Source: Actinomycetes bacterium
GTDB taxonomy: Bacteria; Actinomycetota; Actinomycetes; S36-B12
DNA length: 7,972 bases
Assembly (NCBI GenBank): GCA_030425745.1
Contig: JAUHZW010000091.1
Span: 1-7,972, forward strand
Direction of reading: 5' to 3'
The translations under genes and the position numbers were made by a program. This document shows, piece after piece, positions 1 to 6,600 of this stretch. How positions within the stretch are numbered: the stretch's first letter is position 1; every line of letters begins with the position of its first letter. The notes under the pieces were generated by a model. It had not been told where the DNA came from and made no database searches. It worked only from the letters and a program-made list of their open reading frames with translations.

Positions 1-391
1 CAGCGGCACGGCCGACCTGGAGATCGCTGCAGTGTGCTCCAGGTGTTTGGACCCGGTCTCCTGGCACGAGGATGTCGACCTTGCCGGGCTGTTCCGCTAC
101 CCGGCCACCGATGCCCGGGGCGCCGTGGTCGACGAGGAAGACGACGAGGATGAGGATGCGCTGCCGGAGGTTCAGGACGACCTCATCGACCTGCTTCCCA
201 TCCTGCGCGACGCCGTCGTGCTCGACCTGCCCCTCGCCCCGTTGTGCAGTGACGACTGTCTGGGCCTGTGTCCCACCTGCGGCTTCCGCCTGGAGGAGGA
301 CCCGGAGCACCAGCATGAGGTGACCGATCCCCGGTGGGCGGCTCTGTCCGCCCTCGTGGAGGAGCCGGACGACCCCTCGGCGCAGGACTGA
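1..391 (+). CDS. YceD/DUF177 family protein, large-subunit rRNA accumulation protein (5' end missing)
   Basis: The reading frame is open from the left edge (first full codon at base 2) to TGA at 389-391, giving the last 129 residues. The true start lies upstream; the GTG at 32 is inside the conserved part and is not a likely start. Visible features are a CSRC pair encoded at 35-46, a very acidic central stretch (about 134-165), and a C-terminal Cys cluster with pattern C-x3-C-x3-C-x2-C (codons at 245, 257, 269 and 278) followed by G-F-R-L. This CxxC-plus-late-Cys pattern is typical of actinobacterial DUF177 proteins. The family is known for co-occurrence with rpmF and for a role in 23S rRNA accumulation or 50S assembly in other bacteria; the cysteines suggest metal binding, which is inference. 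rpmF follows 135 bases downstream, which strongly supports the assignment. Confidence 0.88.
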   Translation, partial: SGTADLEIAAVCSRCLDPVSWHEDVDLAGLFRYPATDARGAVVDEEDDEDEDALPEVQDDLIDLLPILRDAVVLDLPLAPLCSDDCLGLCPTCGFRLEEDPEHQHEVTDPRWAALSALVEEPDDPSAQD

Positions 392-484
392 TCGGACTTC
401 GCGTACCATCGGGGACGCTTTGTGTGCCTGACTGCGGTGCAGGGAGCGACGCGATCAACCAGCTAGACGCGAACAATCAGACCG

Positions 485-502
485 CGACCCGCTGACGGGT
501 CG
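485..502 (+). promoter_or_regulatory. Hairpin in the rpmF leader
   Basis: CGACCCG (485-491) and CGGGTCG (496-502) form a perfect 7-bp stem with a 4-base CTGA loop. A G-T wobble (484/503) can extend it by one pair. Only three T residues follow (503-505), so it is a poor intrinsic terminator. Its lower edge is 24 bases before the rpmF GTG. It could be an attenuator, an RNA processing or stability element, or a site affecting L32 translation. The structure is seen in the sequence; any function is inference. The rest of the 392-526 gap shows no clear promoter. Confidence 0.35.
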
Positions 503-526
503 TTTCGATGAGAAGAGAGAAGTACC

Positions 527-700
527 GTGGCCGTTCCCAAGCGGAAGATGTCCCGCTCCAACACCCGTCATCGTCGTTCGCAGTGGAAGGCGGCCACCCC
601 CACTCTGGTCGCCTGCGCCCGGTGCAAGGAGAAGCACATCGCGCACACCGCGTGCCCGACGTGCGGCACCTACGCCAAGCGTCGCGTCCTGGACGTCTAG
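527..700 (+). CDS. rpmF: 50S ribosomal protein L32 (zinc-binding form)
   Basis: This 57-residue protein begins at GTG 527 with M-A-V-P-K-R-K-M-S-R-S, the classic L32 N-terminus, and continues with the basic T-R-H-R-R-S segment. It carries a zinc ribbon with C30, C33, C43 and C46 (CxxC-x9-CxxC) and ends K-R-R-V-L-D-V before TAG 698-700. Length and motifs match the zinc-containing (C+) L32 of the 50S subunit. Many actinobacteria also carry a zinc-free L32 copy used under zinc starvation; this one is the zinc form. A purine-rich GAGAGAAG (515-522) 4 bases before the start is the best available, rather weak, ribosome binding site. It follows the YceD gene and is immediately followed by plsX in the same reading frame. 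The small size and GTG start make it easy to miss; identification is secure. Confidence 0.96.
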   Translation: MAVPKRKMSRSNTRHRRSQWKAATPTLVACARCKEKHIAHTACPTCGTYAKRRVLDV

Positions 701-703
701 TCC

Positions 704-1699
704 TTGTCGACGGTCGCCCTCGACCTGCTCGGAGGCGATGGTGCTCCGGGCGTCGTGGCTGATGCCGTCGCCCACCTGGTCCACTCGCCTGTCGAGGGCG
801 ATCCCCGCCTGACGCTCGTCGGGCCGCCGGACCTCGCCCGAGCCCTGCTCACCGAACGTGGCGTTGACCCCTCCCTGGGCGACGCCGCCATCGAACTGGT
901 CCCCGCGACTCGTTCCGTCGCGATGGACGAGGACCCTCTCGCCGTGCTGCGCGCCCACGACGACGTCACGGTGTCGGTGGCCGCCGGCCTGGTGCGTGAC
1001 CGACGCGCTGATGCGTGGGTCTCCGTCGGGCACACCGGTGCGGCCGTGGCCGCAGCGACCCTGGAACTCGGCCGCCTGCCGGGGATGTCCCGGCCGGCGC
1101 TTGCCGTGGTCGTACCGTCTCTCACCGGCCCGGTCGTCCTCCTCGACGCCGGTGCCGCCCCCGAGGCGACCCCCGATCTGCTGCGACAGTTCGCGATGGT
1201 CGGGCACGCCTATGCGCGCACCCTCGGCGTGACCGACCCGGGCATCGGCCTGCTCACCATCGGTGGGGAGGACGGCAAGGGTGACCGTCTTCGCCGCTCC
1301 ACGCACGATCTGTTCCTCGAGACCCTCCCGTTCCGCTACGTCGGCGCTGTCGAGGGGCACGATGTCGCCCTCGGCCGTTCCGCGCAGGTCGTGGTCACCG
1401 ACGCGTTCACGGGGAACGTCCTGCTCAAGGGGCTGGAGGGAGCGGTGACGTGGGCTGCCCAGCGGATGGGAGAGGCCTACGGCGACCCGGGCCCGGCCTG
1501 GGCCCTCGCCGAGCAGACGGCGACCTCGGATTTCGCGGGCGGCATGCTGCTCGGGATCGACGGCGTTACGGTGATCGGACACGGTGCCGGCACGGCCGCC
1601 GAGATCTGCGCGTGTGTGCGACTCGCCGCCCGAGCCGCCGACATGGACCTGCCTGCGGTCGCCGCCGCGGCGCTCGCGGAGGGAGGACGCGATGCTTGA
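704..1699 (+). CDS. plsX: Phosphate acyltransferase PlsX
   Basis: The 331-residue product matches PlsX in length (usually about 330-345) and in motif order. PlsX transfers an acyl chain from acyl-ACP to inorganic phosphate, giving acyl-phosphate for PlsY, the first step of phospholipid synthesis; it is cytosolic or peripherally membrane-associated. Visible motifs are D-L-L-G-G-D-G-A-P near residues 7-15 (family: DxxGGDxAP), S-V-G-H-T-G-A at 107-113 (family: SAGNTGA), L-D-A-G-A at 147-151, G-G-E-D-G-K-G-D at 187-194, V-E-G-H-D, and D-A-F-T-G-N-V-L-L-K at 233-242 (family: DGFxGNxxLK). The start must be TTG 704: the only upstream in-frame codons are TCC and the rpmF TAG. No Shine-Dalgarno sequence is evident, so reinitiation after rpmF is likely. 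The 3' end overlaps the ACP-like gene by 8 bases. Confidence 0.94.
   Translation: MSTVALDLLGGDGAPGVVADAVAHLVHSPVEGDPRLTLVGPPDLARALLTERGVDPSLGDAAIELVPATRSVAMDEDPLAVLRAHDDVTVSVAAGLVRDRRADAWVSVGHTGAAVAAATLELGRLPGMSRPALAVVVPSLTGPVVLLDAGAAPEATPDLLRQFAMVGHAYARTLGVTDPGIGLLTIGGEDGKGDRLRRSTHDLFLETLPFRYVGAVEGHDVALGRSAQVVVTDAFTGNVLLKGLEGAVTWAAQRMGEAYGDPGPAWALAEQTATSDFAGGMLLGIDGVTVIGHGAGTAAEICACVRLAARAADMDLPAVAAAALAEGGRDA
1678..1686 (+). promoter_or_regulatory. Strong ribosome binding site for the ACP-like gene
   Basis: GGAGGGAGG inside the end of plsX contains two overlapping GGAGG cores. The second ends 5 bases before ATG 1692. This decides the start of the small downstream gene over any earlier in-frame codon, such as ATG 1584 deep inside plsX. 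It is by far the best Shine-Dalgarno sequence of the rightward gene run. Confidence 0.75.
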
Positions 1700-2003
1700 T
1701 CCCGCGCTCGTGCGGGTGGTCGCCCATGACGCCCTGGTGCGGGTGTTCGGCGCCACCGTCGTCGATCCGCTGCGCCCGGACTCCCCGCTGATCGGGTCGG
1801 GCCTGTCGTCCAGCATCGGCATGCGGCCGGCAGACGCCATCGCGGTCGCCGACGCCGTCCAGCAGCGGGCAGCTCGCGAGGGTGCCGAGTGCCTGCTGGG
1901 AGATGACGTCTTCTCCTCGGATGCCGAGGGCGATGCGACCGTGACCCTGGCTGACCTCGAGGCCGCCATCGCGGCGGCGTGGATCGGTGGAGCCCGTGCC
2001 TAG
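1692..2003 (+). CDS. Acyl carrier protein-like protein lacking a canonical DSL motif
   Basis: This small acidic protein of 103 residues sits between plsX and rnc, where an acpP gene often lies in other bacteria. Its layout resembles an ACP: an N-terminal helix (A-H-D-A-L-V-R-V-F), a segment P-D-S-P-L-I-G-S-G-L, a helix D-A-I-A-V-A-D-A-V-Q-Q, and a final T-V-T-L-A-D-L-E-A-A-I helix like the TVxDLxxxI end of ACPs. However, the conserved Asp-Ser-Leu that carries 4'-phosphopantetheine is not present in register. Where it should stand, just before the A-D-A-I helix, the sequence reads G-M-R-P; a Ser triplet (S-S-S) lies a few residues earlier. It may be a degenerate or specialised carrier protein, or a partner of PlsX. 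The ACP relationship is inference from pattern and context; an unrelated small protein is possible. Start ATG 1692 overlaps plsX by 8 bases and has a strong ribosome binding site. Confidence 0.6.
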   Translation: MLDPALVRVVAHDALVRVFGATVVDPLRPDSPLIGSGLSSSIGMRPADAIAVADAVQQRAAREGAECLLGDDVFSSDAEGDATVTLADLEAAIAAAWIGGARA

Positions 2004-2706
2004 GCAGGCCGCCGGACTGGCGCAGGAACTCGGCGTGGAACTGCCCGATGACCTGCTGACCCTCGCGCTCACCCACCGGTCGTACGCCTACGAGAACGGT
2101 GGGCTGCCGAACAACGAGCGGCTGGAGTTCCTGGGCGACAGTGTCCTCGGGGTGGTCGTGACCGAAGTGCTCTACTGCGACTTCCCGGACCTCCCGGAGG
2201 GCCAGCTGGCCAAGCTCCGGGCCGCGGTGGTCAACGCCCAGGCGCTGGCAGAGGTCGCGCGCACCCTCGATCTGGGGCAGTACATCCACCTCGGTCGTGG
2301 TGAGGAGACCACCGGCGGTCGCGACAAGGTGTCGATCCTCGCGGACACCATGGAGGCGGTGTTCGGCGCCGTGTTCCTGCATGCCGGCATCGCCACCGCC
2401 AAGGACGTGATCCGCGGGCTGTTCATCCCGCTGATCCGGCAGGCCGCACAGCTCGGTGCCGGCCTGGACTGGAAGACCTCCCTGCAGGAGGCCGCCGCCG
2501 CGGCCGGCATGGGGGCGCCGGTCTACGTCGTCCGCCATGAGGGGCCCGACCACGCGCGTGAGTTCTTTGCCGAGGCCGTGATCGACGGCGATGTCCTCGG
2601 TGAGGGGTCCGGGCGGTCCAAGAAGGCGGCCGAGCAGTTGGCGGCCGAGGCGGCCCACGGACGCATCACGGCCGGGCAGCAGGGTGCCCGCGGGTCCGGT
2701 GCCTGA
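1996..2706 (+). CDS. rnc: Ribonuclease III
   Basis: This 236-residue protein cleaves double-stranded RNA, notably rRNA precursors, as a dimer in the cytoplasm. The signature N-E-R-L-E-F-L-G-D-S lies at 40-49, giving acidic residues E41, E44 and D48. E68 in E-G-Q-L-A-K-L-R-A and D117/E120 in A-D-T-M-E-A-V complete the metal-binding set known from the E. coli enzyme. A double-stranded RNA-binding domain follows from about 158 (D-W-K-T-S-L-Q-E) to about 224, with the G-S-G-R-S-K-K-A-A end motif. I prefer GTG 1996: it has GGTGG 5 bases upstream and makes an 8-base overlap with the previous gene, as at the two neighbouring junctions. GTG 1987 in the same frame would add three residues. All catalytic residues are intact. 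Confidence 0.95.
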   Translation: MPRQAAGLAQELGVELPDDLLTLALTHRSYAYENGGLPNNERLEFLGDSVLGVVVTEVLYCDFPDLPEGQLAKLRAAVVNAQALAEVARTLDLGQYIHLGRGEETTGGRDKVSILADTMEAVFGAVFLHAGIATAKDVIRGLFIPLIRQAAQLGAGLDWKTSLQEAAAAAGMGAPVYVVRHEGPDHAREFFAEAVIDGDVLGEGSGRSKKAAEQLAAEAAHGRITAGQQGARGSGA

Positions 2707-3595
2707 GCTTCCCGAGGTCGAGGTCGTCCGCGCCGGGCTCCAGCGATGGGTGTCCGGACGCGAGATCCGCGCCGTCGACGTCCTGCATCCACGGGCCATC
2801 CGTCGGCAGGAGGGCGGGGTCGCGGAGCTGGCGGCGGGCCTGCGGGGGCAGACCCTGCGATGCGCATCCCGGCGCGGCAAGTACCTGTGGCTCCCGCTGG
2901 TCGAACCCGGCATCCGCGAGCCGGAGTCCGCGCTGATCGCCCATCTGGGGATGAGCGGGCAGCTGCTCGTGGAGGACCCGGGCGCCCCGGACGAGGCGCA
3001 TCTTCGGGTGCGCTTCACCTTCGCCGACGGTGGCACCGAGCTCAGGTTCGTCGACCAGCGCACCTTCGGCGGGGTGCGGGTCACGGCCCTCGTCCCGGAT
3101 GACCGCGGGGGGCGGCTGCCCGTGGAGGTCGCCCACATCGCCCGCGATCCGCTCGATCCGGAGTTCGAGGAAGACGCGGTGGTGCGGCGGATCCGGTCGA
3201 AGGACTCGGAGATCAAGAGGGTGCTACTGGACCAGACTGTCGCCTCGGGGGTGGGCAACATCTACGCCGACGAGGCCCTGTGGCGCGCGGGGATCCATGG
3301 CCGGCGGATCGCGCGCCGGCTGACCGCGGCGCAGGTGCGGCTGCTCCTCGCGGAGGTCCGCACGGTCATGGAGCAGGCGCTGTCCCAGGGGGGCACGAGT
3401 TTCGACGCGCTGTACGTGAACGTGAACGGGCAGAGCGGCTACTTCGACCGGAGCCTGGAGGCCTACGGCCGAGAGGGGGAGCCCTGCCGGCGGTGCGGGG
3501 CGGTCATCCGCCGCGAGGCCTTCATGAACCGATCCAGCTTCTGGTGCCCGGTCTGCCAGCGTGCCCCGCGCGGGAGCACCCCCTCGCGCGGGTAG
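2699..3595 (+). CDS. mutM: Formamidopyrimidine-DNA glycosylase (Fpg/MutM)
   Basis: This bifunctional base-excision repair enzyme removes 8-oxoguanine and formamidopyrimidines and nicks the abasic site. The 298-residue protein starts at GTG 2699 with (M)-P-E-L-P-E-V-E, so the catalytic Pro2 and Glu3 are in place; this fixes the start, although the frame stays open further upstream inside rnc. Lys61 in R-R-G-K-Y-L matches the conserved beta-hairpin lysine. The helix-two-turn-helix region reads V-G-N-I-Y-A-D-E-A-L-W. The C-terminal zinc finger has C-R-R-C and C-P-V-C-Q pairs, with the conserved Arg in N-R-S-S-F-W. The length is slightly above the usual 270-290 because of a short tail after the finger. 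It overlaps rnc by 8 bases (GTGCCTGA), so translation is probably coupled. The rnc-mutM-smc order is common in actinobacteria. Confidence 0.96.
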   Translation: MPELPEVEVVRAGLQRWVSGREIRAVDVLHPRAIRRQEGGVAELAAGLRGQTLRCASRRGKYLWLPLVEPGIREPESALIAHLGMSGQLLVEDPGAPDEAHLRVRFTFADGGTELRFVDQRTFGGVRVTALVPDDRGGRLPVEVAHIARDPLDPEFEEDAVVRRIRSKDSEIKRVLLDQTVASGVGNIYADEALWRAGIHGRRIARRLTAAQVRLLLAEVRTVMEQALSQGGTSFDALYVNVNGQSGYFDRSLEAYGREGEPCRRCGAVIRREAFMNRSSFWCPVCQRAPRGSTPSRG

Positions 3596-3598
3596 AGT
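3593..3598 (+). promoter_or_regulatory. Candidate -10 element of a leaderless smc promoter
   Basis: TAGAGT fits the actinobacterial -10 consensus TANNNT and is followed by exactly 6 bases before the smc GTG at 3605. A transcript starting at that G would be leaderless, a frequent arrangement in actinobacteria. There is no good -35 sequence about 17 bases upstream (around 3570-3575), and no clear Shine-Dalgarno sequence for smc. This is a pattern-based inference; co-transcription from upstream is an equally simple explanation. Confidence 0.35.
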
Positions 3599-3604
3599 CC
3601 CGGC

Positions 3605-6600
3605 GTGCACCTGAAGAACCTGACGTTGAAGGGCTTCAAGTCCTTCGCCTCGGCCACGACGCTGGCCTTCGAGCCGGGCGTGACGTGTGTCGTCGGCCCG
3701 AACGGCTCCGGCAAGTCCAATGTCGTCGATGCCCTGTCCTGGGTCATGGGCGAGCAGGGCGCCAAGTCGCTGCGCGGCGGCAAGATGGAAGACGTCATCT
3801 TCTCCGGCACCTCCGGACGCGCGCCGCTCGGCCGCGCCGAGGTCGCGCTCACGATCGACAACACCGACGGCGCGCTGCCGATCGACTACACCGAGGTGAC
3901 GATCTCCCGGACCCTCTTCCGCAACGGCGGGTCCGAGTACTCCATCAACGGCGAGCCGTGTCGCCTGCTCGACGTCCAGGAACTGCTGAGCGACTCCGGC
4001 ATCGGCCGTGAGATGCACGTCATCGTCGGCCAGAACCGGCTGACCTCCATCCTCGAGGCCACGCCGGAGGATCGCCGGCACATCATCGAGGAGGCCGCGG
4101 GCGTCCTGAAGCACCGCAAGCGCAAGGAGAAGGCGCTGCGGAAGCTGGATGCGATGCAGGCCAACCTGACCCGCCTGACCGACCTCACCACCGAGCTGCG
4201 CCGTCAGCTCAAGCCCCTGGGCCGGCAGGCCGAGGTCGCGCGCCGGGCCGTCGTCATCCAGACCGAGGTCCGCGACGCTCGTCTGCGCCTGCTCGCCGAT
4301 GACCTCGTCGGCCTGCGCGCAGCGCTGGAGGCGGAGGTCGCCGACGAGACCGCGCTCCGCGAGCGACAGGAGCACGTCGAGGCGCAGATCGCCGAGCTGA
4401 CCCTGCAGCAGGCTGCGGCGGAGGAGCAGGCCGCGGCCGACGCCCCGCGTGCCACCCGCTCCCAGGAGACGTGGTTCGCACTCAACGGCCTGCGCGAGCG
4501 GTTCCACGGCCTCACCCAGGTGGCCGTCGAGCGCGTTCGGCACCTGCAGCCGGAGCCCGAGGAGGAGGACTCCGGCCGGGATCCGGATCAGATCGAGGCG
4601 GAGGCCCGCGCGCTGCGCGCCGAGGAGTTCGACCTCGGCCGGCTCGTCGAGACCTCGCGGGACGAGCTCTCGCAGGCGGAGGCCTCACGGATGGCCGCGG
4701 AGGCGGCCGCTGCCGCCGAGGAGAAGCGGGTCGCCGAGGTCGAGCGCGCCGCAGCGGATCGGCGAGAGGGTCTCGCCCGGCTGACCGGGCAGGTCAACGC
4801 CGCCCGCTCCCGCATGGAGACCCGCACGGCGGAGATCGATCGACTGGGCGTGCAGATCGCTGAGGCGCGCGAGCGCGGCGAGGCTGCGCAGCAGGAGTTC
4901 ACCCGGATCGAGCTCGATGTGGCGGGGCTCGATGAGGGCGAGGTGAGCCTGGACCGTGAGCACGAGCAGGCCGAGGAGGCGCTCGCCGCCGCCGACGCCG
5001 AGGTCGAGCGGCTGCGCAGCGAGGAGGCTGCGGGGGAGCGGCAGCGAGCCGCGCTGACGGCCCGCAGTGAGGCCCTCGCCATCGGCCTCGAGCGCAAGGA
5101 CGCCGGTGCCCGTCTGGTGCGCGCCGAGGATCGCCTTCCGGGCGTGATGGGAACGCTGGCCACACTGCTGCACGTCGACCACGGGGCCGAGGCCGCGGTC
5201 GCCGCTGCGCTCGGTGATGTCGCCGATGCCGTCGTCGTCACCGGAATCGACGCCGCGATGCAGGCCGTCGTCGTGCTCAAGGATGAGGACGCCGGGCGAG
5301 CCGCGCTCGTCGTCGCTGACCCGGGTGCTGCGACACCAGTGCGTCCGTCCGTGCCCCACGAGGGTCAGTCGCTGCTCGATCTGGTGCGGTGCGAGGACGG
5401 CCTCGATGCCGTGGTGTCCCACCTGCTCGGCCAGTGGATGCTGGTCGGTGACCTCCGGGAGGCCTCGGCGCTGGCGCGCACACACCCGAACCTGTCCTAC
5501 GTCACGCGTGACGGCGATGTCCTGGCGGCCGGGGTGGTCCACGGTGGCTCGACCAGTGCGCCGAGTCTGCTGGAGGCCCAGGCAGCGTTCGACGAGACCG
5601 TTGCGGAGCTCGAGGCCGTCACCCGCGATCTCGAGCGGATCCGCTTCGAACTCGTCGCCGCCAAGGACCGGCAGCAGCAGGCCGCGAGCCGCGCGGAGGC
5701 CACGCTGGCTCGCCTCCATGACTCCGATGCGCAGATGGCGGCGGTCGCCGAGAAGCTCGGCCAGCTCGGTCAGGTCGCTCGTGCTGCTGCCGCCGAGGCC
5801 GAGCGGCTGACGGCTGCGCGCGAGGCAGCGGAATCGGCGCTCAACGCCGATCGCGAGCAGATGGACCAGCTGCAGGCACGGCTGGAGACCGCATCGCAGG
5901 AGCCATCGGTCGATGGTGGCGCCGACAACCGCGAGCACCTCAACGCGACGGCCTCGGCTGCGCGTCGACATGAGGTCGATGCCCGGCTCGCGCTGCGCAC
6001 CGCCGAGGAGCGCGTCACTGCGGTGGCGGCACGGGCCCAGCAGCTGGAGCGCGCCGCGGAGGCCGAGCGGCAGGCGCGGGTGGCGGCGGTCGAGCGTCGT
6101 GAGCGACGGGCCCGTGAGCTGGTCGTCGCCCAGGCGGTGCTCGACGCGACCCGGATCGTCTCGTCCCGCATCGATGCGTCGATCGCGGTGGCCGGCCGTG
6201 AGCGCACCGCTCTGGAGAAGTCGGCCCGCGAGCGCGATGCCCTGCTGTCCTCCCTGCGGGCGAGCCTTCGAGAGCTCACCGCGGAGTCCGATCGGCTCAA
6301 GGACTCGGTGCACCGTGACGAGGTGGCGCGTGCCGAGCAGCGCATGCGGATCGAGCAGCTCGAGGAGAAGGTCCTCGAGGAGTACGGCGTCGGGGCTGAC
6401 GACCTCATCTCCGAGTACGGGCCCGAGCAGCCCGTCCCGCCGACTCCGCCGGCCCCGGGCGACGAGGTCCCCGAGGATGCTGAGGAGCCCCAGCCGTACC
6501 CGTTCGTCCGCGGGGAGCAGGAGAAGCGCCTGAAGGCCGCCGAGCGCGACCTCAACCTGCTCGGCAAGGTCAATCCGCTGGCACTCGAGGAGTTCGCCGC

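Noticed and set aside
134..165. Acidic Glu/Asp run in the YceD protein as a sign of a fused extra domain
   Set aside because: Short acidic loops in this region are ordinary for DUF177 proteins, and the Cys motifs on both sides are in normal order.
404..409. TACCAT as a -10 promoter element upstream of rpmF
   Set aside because: It matches TANNNT but has no -35-like sequence at a suitable distance (about 381-386 reads CGCAGG); kept only as a remark in the leader finding.
448..472. Direct repeat GACGCGA (448-454 and 466-472) in the rpmF leader
   Set aside because: Seven bases of GC-rich sequence repeated once is expected by chance; no operator-like symmetry.
508..762. Rightward ATG frame of 84 codons overlapping rpmF
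   Set aside because: It is out of frame with rpmF, and its Arg-rich product matches nothing; the L32 frame in the same bases is unmistakable.
2591..2698. An N-terminal extension of MutM inside rnc
   Set aside because: Fpg requires Pro and Glu directly after the initiator Met; GTG 2699 provides exactly that, and an extension would abolish the catalytic N-terminal proline.
1477..3261. A 594-codon minus-strand open frame across plsX, ACP-like, rnc and mutM
   Set aside because: It spans several recognised genes on the other strand, has a low-complexity Arg/Pro/Ser composition and no motifs; an artefact of GC-rich codon structure.
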